Assembly (NCBI RefSeq): GCF_001653235.2
Contig: NC_035790.1
Coordinates: 5,704,001 to 5,768,000, forward strand
Length of the DNA: 64,000 nt
DNA from: Pochonia chlamydosporia 170
Taxonomy: Eukaryota; Ascomycota; Sordariomycetes; Hypocreales; Clavicipitaceae
Direction: 5' to 3'
Part shown: piece after piece, positions 56,304 to 64,000 of the stretch
How positions within the stretch are numbered: the first letter of the stretch is position 1
Layout of the letters: each line of letters begins with the position of its first letter
Program-made: the position numbers and the translations under genes
The notes under the pieces: generated by a model
The model's input: only the letters and a program-made list of their open reading frames with translations
Databases searched by the model: none
What the model was told of the DNA's origin: nothing

Positions 56304-58243
56304 GGTGTCCGGTATCGAGGTAGTACAGTCGTCGGAGATAATATCTTGAAGGTGTTAAGGTTCGACTCAGAAAGATCCCGGGACCACGGGGATGGTAGGG
56401 TATCTATATACTATCGACCGTAGTACTGCTCACGAGTCCAAACGGAACTCTCTTCGTGTTTTTTAATTAATCGTTGCTGTGAGATGAAAATGTGAACTCC
56501 TCAGGTCTCACTGACAAACATGGCCCGCGAAGTGAATGAGTACAGCGATTGGTAGTATCACGCATCACCAAATGACAGTAGTGAACGAAGGCATTAAAAT
56601 GGATCATTTTCGTCTATTTGGGATCCATTCATTTTGAATCTGGTTTTTGCACTGAACTAACAACAAAGAGTTTCGTCATAACTCTTGGGCTAACGGAAAT
56701 AAAGCGACGCATAGAGAGAGCTTCACCAAGACGTAGTTGGCACTGTTGCGATGAATACTGCAAGGTCACTGCCAATTCTGTTATCGATCGAGTTTCTCAT
56801 TTAGAACAGCACAAATCCGGGAAGCGTGTTGTTGGGATTTCCTTATTAAAACCATGCCGAGTGTCAATGCTGTTCCAAGCTAGGGGGTTGCTAACATGGG
56901 GAGCAATTTGCGACATTGGGTAATACCCCCAGACGCAACAAAGTAACATACCTCACGGGTAGGAAATAGAGTATTTCGAGTTGAGCATTCTCATAAAGGC
57001 AAATTGGCCGATTCGTTCCTTTAATATGTAAGGTTTAAACCCATGTGCTACAAATGTAGTCGAATGAGTACGGTGTAACCACGACCCAGCTTGAAGGGTC
57101 AGAAACACAGGCGATACTATTTTCGCCAGGTTGAGAGGTTTCAAACAAACTACTTTATAGAAGTCACTTTCTGATCACATTGGGGCGATCATCTGAGAAG
57201 CAAATGGACTTTCGGGCTGAGGCAAGTGTCTGCGAACATGTCGTCCGTCCAGAAACTGACAATTGGCACATCAACGGAAAGATTTGACGCCATCCGAGGA
57301 CAACTATTACCAAATACTCACTACACAGCTAACATAATCACTTCGCACAAAAGCACAAAAGTAGTTGTGATGATGTGTCCTTCTGCTGGAACTTGCAACC
57401 GGCAACAAAGCGCAAGTTTTTCAACATCCGTGATGTGTGCGTTGCCTGTACACCAACCAAACAAAGCTAACTCTCACAGGAAATAACATTCTTTTTCTAA
57501 TTGAAGTAACGCCAATCTGAAGATTCAGGAAGTATCCGCATCACTACGTCATCAACCGTTTCTACAGTGTCCCGAGTCGCGACTTCCATATCACCGCCAG
57601 CGCATATACATAACAGAAAAGAATGTCAACAACAACCTCAACTTAAGTCTACAAAATCATCTAGCATTTGTCCATGTATCTTTCTGCCCTGTTCCCGGGT
57701 TATGAAACCCAAATTCGTCGAAATCATATCCTACAGACTCAGCATTCAGTTCCACGGGATCCAGACACACAATGTGCGATTGGCATGTGACGGCAAAACG
57801 TTGCGAGTGCCCTGATACGACCTACTAGAAGCACGGCTATACAGAAAGCATAAATCGCACCTGGTTTCACTACAAAAACGAGAATACTGAGCAGGGGTGG
57901 TTCGATTACTGCGGGCCTTGGTGTGCACTTTTTGGCGCGTTTCCTACTGGGAATCCAAAGGACAGGTGCCCTTTCTATTCGGAGATGGACCCCTATGAGA
58001 TCAAACAAAGGGGGAATTTTGCAACTGGTGTACGAAACATTGCATCATGTCTATCGAAGCTATCCTGAACTCGGACTGAGGCCTGAATGGAGCAGAGTAG
58101 AGTTTGGGCAGCGGTGGAGACGTCTACGGGCGAGAAGGCGGATGAGTAAGTGGCAAGTTCTGTTTATTGATATCCTAGCAAATTTCCAAGCATGAACCGG
58201 AAGCGACTGACCATCATAGTATGACACAGATATAGCCTCCACA
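56304..58243. other. intergenic, no clear gene
   Basis: About 1.9 kb: the RBR promoter and the 3' flank of the GH115 gene. Open frames of 60-100 residues occur on both strands without motifs; the frame at 57923-58195 is basic and unmatched. No RNA gene is seen. Confidence 0.5.
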
Positions 58244-61200
58244 TCAATATCTCAAATTCAAGCTCAAGCGATCATTGTGCCTGATATGCGTGGCTGTGCG
58301 CTTATTCCCCTCCACGTACTCGCTTTCAGGCGGTCCCAGATACGTGTACCGCAAGTCGCCAAGATCTAGAACAATCTTTTCCAAAATCATGTTGGGTTTG
58401 CGGAATCGCACTTCGATTGTGTGAGCGCCAACGGTGGCGCGTCCGATGTTGTGCGACTTTCTCCATACGCAGTCCATGACAGCAACATTCCAACTTCGAG
58501 GTAGCCCACGGTCGTTGCCGGGATCATCGTCCGTAAGACGATATCTCTTAATTTCTCCTCCGTCCCAGCGAATATCGTACTCCATGCGGCTCTGAGGATC
58601 GGTCTCCAGAGTCATGTTAAACTGAAGCTCGAGGTTGGCATTATCACGATGGGAAAGAACGTATATCGGATAGCGCAAGAAAGGGATGTCATCAGGATTG
58701 CTAAAGTCTGTGCCGATGGGAAGAGTTACAGACCCTGCGACGGTGCGGCCAAGTGCCGGAAGAGCTTGGTACGGTGAAGTAACCCATTTGCCTGCGTCAA
58801 TGGCGAGATGGCCACTGGTTTCAACGAAACCCGTGAAGTTGTCTGGTACACGGCTATGGCGAACCGTCATGTGGACCTTTTCGTAGCCATCGCGAGAGCC
58901 GATGATTTCTATAAACACTTTCTCATCAAAGTTGGCAGGCACTTTGGGCCAGTCAATAGTGACAATGACCTTGGTATCATCGTCCTCAGGTCTGAGGAAC
59001 CCCTCATATTGCGTGAGTTTGATCCAAGCGTGTTGTGGCTTTGCATACCAAGAAAACTCTTTCGTTCCGCTGTGGAATACTTCGAAATACCGGTCTTGTG
59101 GGCCATATGGAGTGACAAAAGGAAGAGTGACTCCTGCTTCCAGCCACTTGCGAGACGGATGAGTTCGGTCCGAGTCCTCATTGATATGTCCAGGGTTGAC
59201 ACCCTCAATGCCCTCCACGGCAATACCCATATGTCCGATGCTTGGGTTGGAATCTTCCCTCGTTTGGACGTAGCACAGCCCATCAATCATGTTTCTCGTG
59301 GGTTGACCTCCGGTAGGGCCGTATCCGTAGTGAGGCTGCCGCATGATGTGGTTCCACTTGCCACCGTTAATAGTGTGGTATTCCATCATGAGGTCATGGT
59401 CTTTGTTGAGTATGTCTAAGCTCCTGTGAAACAGTACATTTGTTGTGTTTCGACGCTGCTTGGCAAAGAGTTGGTTTCTATATTGGGTTACTCGCAATAG
59501 AGCGCACAGATAAGATGCCTTGATGGGATGAAGAACAAGCTGGAAGAACGCGGACTTGTACTCTTTGTCAATTTTGTCGTTGATGCTCTGTGCATGTTCG
59601 ACAAGAGTCTTCCATCGTGCAACAACCTTGTCCGCTTCATGGTACTTGAGCAGAACAAATGTGCTCACATCAATATGGTCTTGCTTACGAAGTGCGACAA
59701 GACGATCAAAGTCAAACCAAGCCTTGGCAATACCCTTGGCGTGTTTTTGTCCAAATTCTCGCGTAGCTAGCTCTTCGTAGTACTGGGGAAAAGAATCGGC
59801 ACTGATGGACTTGACATTCCACGCGAGATCGAATCCAAAACTCATGGGCACTTCACAAGGCTTGAGGTCGCCTACGTTGAATACCCAGATCCGATTTGCG
59901 CGCTCGGCATGAGCTAGTTGTAGTTGATGCCATGCTTTGCCCTGAATATGTTGTTAATGGGAAGATATGGTTTCAAAACTCTTGGGTTCAAAACTTACCA
60001 GAGTGTTGCTGTTCATCCATCGGTAGCATCGCGGATATCCGGTGTATTGGAAGTGATAATAGTACTATTCAGGCCCTGGTTAGTCGCCCCTCAACTTGCT
60101 CGGACATTTCACTTACTCCGGAGCCGCCAGAACGCTTTTTCTCTTCTTCATTGGGTAATCGGCGAAGAGATCCAAAGTTGTCATCGGAGAACAGAAGGGT
60201 AACATCATCAGGAATCTTCAAGCCATCATCGTAATACTTTTGCACCTCATTGTAAAGTGCCATAAGTTCTGTAAATTAATTAGCTTTGACTCCTGCTGTG
60301 CCAAATAAAGCGGGCTCACAACTTACGCATCACGCCGTCTCTACTTCCGAAATTGTCTCCTAAGATGCCTCTTTGCACATCGAGAACTTCAGTAAGTATC
60401 TTCTTAGGGTCACTTCCGCTAATGGGGTTGTCTCCTTCAGCTCGCATGCCCATAGTAATGTAGGACTCGAAAGGTTGTGCTCTCTCTGCGCCAAATCTGA
60501 AGTACTCGGTGACCTTTTGTTTATTGGTCTCCCAGTTCCATGTATTCTCGGGTTCTGTGGTAGACCACTCATTCATGGCTCGCTGCATGGGCTCGTGATG
60601 AGATGTACCCATGACTATTCCATAGGTATCGGCAAGCTCTTGATTCTTGGGATCATCCACAAAGAACGAGCGACCTGGATATGGGTATCCCCTCCACATA
60701 GCTGGCCACATGAAGTTCGCCTTAAGTCGAAGGAGCAGCTCGAAAACAAAGTGGTAGAAATGGGAATCAAACTTAGGTCCGAATTTCTCATGGACCCAAG
60801 AATCCATGCCGGGTGCTTCATCATTGATGAAGATGCCGCGGTACTTGACGCTTGGTTCGCCATTTGAAGTTGAAACAGGCAGCGCATAAATTTCGTCATG
60901 AACTTTGGGTGGAACATCTGCCCACCAGTACCATCTGCATTGTAGTTAGAAGGCAAAATTACAAAAGAATTTGAAGGTTTGACAACTCACGGTGACACGC
61001 CGATCTGTTCGGATAAGGAGTATATGCCAAAAATAGCACCTCTCTTGTCACTGCCGGCGATTACCAAGGCATTGTCGTAGCCTTCCACTGGGTTTGAAAC
61101 GCATTGGGTAATCCAAGACTCCCATTTTCCTTCGATATGGGAGAAGTCAATCTTTCCTTCAGATCCGAGTTGCTTGATTATCGCTGAATTTGAGATGGTT

Positions 61201-61412
61201 CCAACAATAATGCAGTTCTTAGACTTGACACGATCTTCTTCCGTAGTGAGGACGGGATTGCCGCCTTGACCAGTGACCCTAGTAAAGTCTTTGGATAAGT
61301 TCTTAGCCGCAATGTGGACTCCTTGAAACTCTTCACGATCAATAAGAATGTTTGCACCGACGAGACTGAATCCTTCGCCGGACTCAAACGTCACAATTGG
61401 CTCCTCAAACAT
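58244..61412 (-). CDS. glycoside hydrolase family 115, xylan alpha-1,2-glucuronidase
   Basis: Five exons, 61412-60991, 60934-60327, 60268-60117, 60064-59999 and 59941-58244, giving 981 residues, the usual GH115 size. The four introns are 52-58 nt with CTAAC-type branch points, and each removal rebuilds family sequence: SPWYWWADVPP, YNEVQKYYDDG, YYHFQYTGYPR and WHQLQLAHAERANRIWVFNVGDLKP. The catalytic domain contains RGIFINDEAPG, FMWPAMWRGYPYPG, MGTSHHEP and VTLLFSDDNFG. The enzyme removes (4-O-methyl)glucuronic acid from xylan side chains. The predicted N-terminus (MFEEPIVTFESGEG) has no signal peptide, unlike many fungal members. Either the protein stays inside or the first exon is incomplete. 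No other hemicellulase lies nearby. Confidence 0.92.
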
Positions 61413-62543
61413 TTTGGCGGAGACGTCAAATCCAGAATATAGAAATATTTGCGAGGATTAAATAAAATAAAGCTTAAAAAAAGTATAGCCCAAATCGTTG
61501 GTTCCTTGCCTCGATGCTTTCTATAAAGGAAGTTATCCAAGTTGCGAGGATCGTAGGGTACGTCACGAGGCCGTCAGGGTGGTGCAGAATGCTACACTCC
61601 CAATCTGCAACAGACTGACACGAGATAGGTTTTAGGCGGAAACAGTTCGATCACGAGAGAGAAAGGCTCTTGGCAAAGCCTATTTGCCCTGTCTTTGGGG
61701 ATATGAGCTATGTTCAACAAGTTTGGCAACTGTATTCAAAGCACTCATGAAGAAGAAAGAGTTGGAGTAAATCAGGTCGCCCGTCTTCTACAGATGCTCA
61801 TCATTCAGGTTCCGCCTTATCCACACCCATTCTCAAGCTCCTCCACAACCAAAAACGGCGAGGCGCCATGTTGCTCAACGGAAATGCGGGGAAGCATGGG
61901 AGCTAAAACAGGAGGGGTGGATGCATGAGACACGGCTTCAAGAACTTGGAGAAAACCCCAAATATGTGTTTGCCGTGTTCGATTCTAAAGATTCGCTCAG
62001 ACTGCAAGTCAGATTTCGACTGTTTCGTTTTCACGGATGGTAGTGAGAGGTGCCCGTCGAACTGAGTTGCGCTGGCCTTGGTTTAGGTCAGTGGTTTGGC
62101 GGTTGTTAGTGCCAATTCTTACAACAGCGAACTGCCCGTTTGGCTTTTGACATATGAACGATACAGAATGACCGCAGTATCAAAAAACAGTTGCCATGAC
62201 ACGGTGACATGTCATTGCCCTCAAACAACTGTTGCAGCTGCATGGCTGCCTGATCACAATGGTTCGTCCTTATTGTGTAGATAGCCTCGTGATGGGATAT
62301 CCTTGTCTGTTTCCTCCAAGGATGCAGTGTTTGAAGGCTGCCGCCAGTGTGAAGTTGAGTCGTTCCAAGAGAATCCCGGGGTACGCGGTGTGTGTACTTC
62401 GGGAGAGGCTTTGATATCCTTTCGACAAACGACCTTCCACTTGATATTCATGCAAACGCATCCGGGTCAGGCCCAGAACCGTAGCAATGCTTCCAGTTGC
62501 CATGTTGGGCATACGACCGCACTCATATGACCTGTGAAGGAAA
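61413..62543. other. intergenic, GH115 promoter and deaminase 3' flank
   Basis: About 1.1 kb. The first 80 bases upstream of the GH115 start are A/T-rich (AATAAAATAAAGCTTAAAA-like). No in-frame signal-peptide exon was found by eye. Open frames are short. No other feature. Confidence 0.45.
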
Positions 62544-63050
62544 TCATGATTCAGATACATGACCGGCTGTGGCAACCTCGAGAATCTCCTTCTCAAATCC
62601 CGGCACCACAGTCACCTTGATGGCGGCAGATTCGAGCATTCCCTGGCCAGGGTTCTGACCAACAAACTTTTCTGGTTCTTGGACTCCAAGATAAACCTCT
62701 TTGATCCATGACTTCTGTCGTAAGACCCGTTCAACGCAAGGCAACTTGCCGCTGAGTCGCTTGAAACATGGCTCCATGGTCGTGTAGAGCGCGTGAGGAG
62801 TTTTGATGACATTGGCCAAGCCTTCCTCCGTCGTACCGTGTTGCTCGGCGAGCTTGAGAAGACAGCACTCTTCAGCATGAGTATTACCCTCGCATTCTAG
62901 AGTGTAACCCTCGGCCACAACTTGCCCGTCATCAAGATTGACCAAAATGGCACCAACACGAAAATTGTTAGGGCGGGGTGGTGATTTCTTAGCCAGCGCT
63001 AGGGCATGCAGCATGGATGTCTTGTGACTTTGTTCCGTCCTTGAAGCCAT
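62544..63050 (-). CDS. CMP/dCMP-type deaminase, Rib2/DRAP-deaminase-like
   Basis: Single exon of 168 residues. The zinc site is His58 and Glu60 in THAEECCLL (Glu60 being the proton shuttle), with Cys95 and Cys105 in EPCFKRLSGKLPC. The RLSGKLPC segment with its wide Cys spacing matches the riboflavin-pathway deaminase domain of yeast Rib2 rather than cytidine or tRNA-adenosine deaminases. It may deaminate the pyrimidine intermediate of riboflavin synthesis, but a stand-alone copy could have another pyrimidine substrate. The start is the ATG giving MASRTEQ; a 65-residue upstream extension is leader sequence with unlike composition. It is head-to-head with the J-protein gene, 353 bases apart. 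Confidence 0.82.
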   Translation of the reverse strand: MASRTEQSHKTSMLHALALAKKSPPRPNNFRVGAILVNLDDGQVVAEGYTLECEGNTHAEECCLLKLAEQHGTTEEGLANVIKTPHALYTTMEPCFKRLSGKLPCVERVLRQKSWIKEVYLGVQEPEKFVGQNPGQGMLESAAIKVTVVPGFEKEILEVATAGHVSES

Positions 63051-63403
63051 GGTTGAGATAAGACAGGGGTAAAGGTAATATTCTGGAGTTGCCAGGCACC
63101 GAGTGATCGAGTGTATCGGGGGATGTGAGCCGAATGTGAACAATTGACAGCAAAGGAGGAGGAGATTGGTGCGATTTAACCAGACCCTGGTGCCGGAAGC
63201 TGCCAACTGGTCGGTGGTTTTACTGCCGAGAGCCCCGCCACTCAAAGTTCAGGCCAATTGTCTCCACCAACAATGAAGACCTTCAACCACTTCACGCTTC
63301 AAGCGCGTGCTGACGCGTGACACACTGGCGTTGAAGAAAGCTCCAAACCCACACACCAACAATACCCTTTGGCAGGCAGCGAAGAGAGCAGTCGTTTTCC
63401 AAA
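63051..63403. other. divergent promoter, deaminase / J protein
   Basis: 353 bases between two start codons, so the two genes share their upstream region. A GCGTGCTGACGCG segment near 63303 and C/A-rich sequence before 63404 are the only visible features. Confidence 0.5.
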
Positions 63404-64000
63404 ATGTCCGACTACGAGGACTCTATGGACAATGAGCCGCCCATCATTGACCCGTATGAGGTGCTCGGCCTTGACCGAGAAGCAACTGCGAACCAAATCA
63501 CGGGTGCATACCGGAAGGCGGCACTACAGAACCACCCTGGTGAGCTTCACCTTCACCTTCAGCCATGCTCACGTATCACGCATCATGCTAACATTGCTCC
63601 ATAGACAAGGTCACCAGTGACAGAAAAGAAGAAGCACACGCCAAGTTCCAGAAAATCGCATTTGCCTACGCCATCCTCTCCGATCCCGCGCGACGCAAAA
63701 GATATGACACTACCGGCTCGACATCAGAGTCCATCGTCGATGCAGACGGCTTCAACTGGAGTGACTACTACCGCGAACAATTCAGAGACTCTGTATCTGC
63801 GGACGCAATTAGGAAATTTGCCGAAAAGTACAAGGGCTCAGACGAGGAGAAGGACGACCTGCTGATTGCCTACGAAGAGTGCGAAGGCGATATGGATCAA
63901 ATATACGAACGAGTCATGCTGAGTAATGTCACTGAAGACGATGATCGATTTCGGGACATCATTGATGAAGCGATCAAGAAGAAGGACGTCCCGACGTTTG
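63404..64000 (+). CDS. DnaJ-domain protein, DNAJC9-like (partial, runs off the window)
   Basis: Two exons are visible, 63404-63539 and 63605 to beyond the window end; about 177 residues are seen. The 65-nt intron (GTGAGC donor, ATAG acceptor) splits the HPD motif, which splicing restores as NHPDKV. The J domain covers residues ~16-85. It is followed by the DNAJC9-type region with FNWSDYYREQFRD, IRKFAEKYKGSDEEKDDLLIAYE and GDMDQIYERVMLS, which in the human protein binds histones H3-H4 as well as Hsp70. The acidic N-terminus (MSDYEDSMDNEPP) fits a nuclear protein. The C-terminus is missing. Confidence 0.9.

Noticed and set aside
57923..58195. 90-residue basic plus-strand open frame
   Set aside because: No motif, no leader signal and no support beyond an open frame.

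Overview
The window is nuclear DNA of a filamentous ascomycete (Pezizomycotina), most likely a sordariomycete and probably Hypocreales. The genes carry short introns, mostly 47-134 nt, with GTRNGT donors, CTAAC/CTGAC branch points and TAG/CAG acceptors. The gene set includes Grg1/CCG-1, a QDE-2-like Argonaute, a Yap1-type bZIP factor, TRAPPC11 and a fungal mL41. The placement at order level is an inference from protein style; no marker locus is present.

Region by region. 0-9.4 kb: a RING protein (+), a DUF3632-like protein (-), an MDR oxidoreductase (+), a secreted serine carboxypeptidase (+), kynurenine formamidase (+) and a short-chain dehydrogenase (-). 9.4-19.0 kb: a 9.6-kb stretch with no supportable gene. 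19.0-24.6 kb: a YANK/STK32-type AGC kinase (+) converging on the Yap1-like factor (-). 24.6-30.0 kb: gene-poor, with only the small Grg1 gene (-). 30.0-40.5 kb: a dense housekeeping block of a BSD-domain protein (+), Tsr2 (-), a large lipase/esterase (+), mitochondrial mL41 (-) and TRAPPC11 (+). 42.1-46.3 kb: a DHA2-type MFS transporter (+) that appears frameshifted, an OB-fold-like protein (-) and a hypothetical Cys/Trp-repeat protein (-). 48.2-56.3 kb: an alpha/beta hydrolase ending in AKI (+), Argonaute (-) and an RBR ubiquitin ligase (-). 58.2-64 kb: a GH115 alpha-glucuronidase (-), a Rib2-like deaminase (-) and a DNAJC9-like J protein (+) cut by the window end.

There is no operon or secondary-metabolite cluster. 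Neighbours are mostly unrelated housekeeping, stress, turnover and nutrient genes. Functional themes are oxidative-stress regulation (Yap1), RNA silencing (Argonaute), ubiquitin transfer (RING and RBR proteins), ribosome biogenesis and mitochondrial translation (Tsr2, mL41), vesicle traffic (TRAPPC11), and extracellular or plant-polymer breakdown (carboxypeptidase, GH115). I found no tRNA, rRNA, CRISPR array or intact transposon. I do not see a clear new multi-gene system. The items most worth a second look are the broken MFS gene, the in-frame intron inside the Yap1 redox domain, the RBR ligase with an added C-terminal zinc module, the Cys/Trp-repeat protein, and a diverged repeat shared by 29.7 and 47.4 kb.

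Exon boundaries were placed by hand from splice motifs and reading-frame continuity, not from transcripts.
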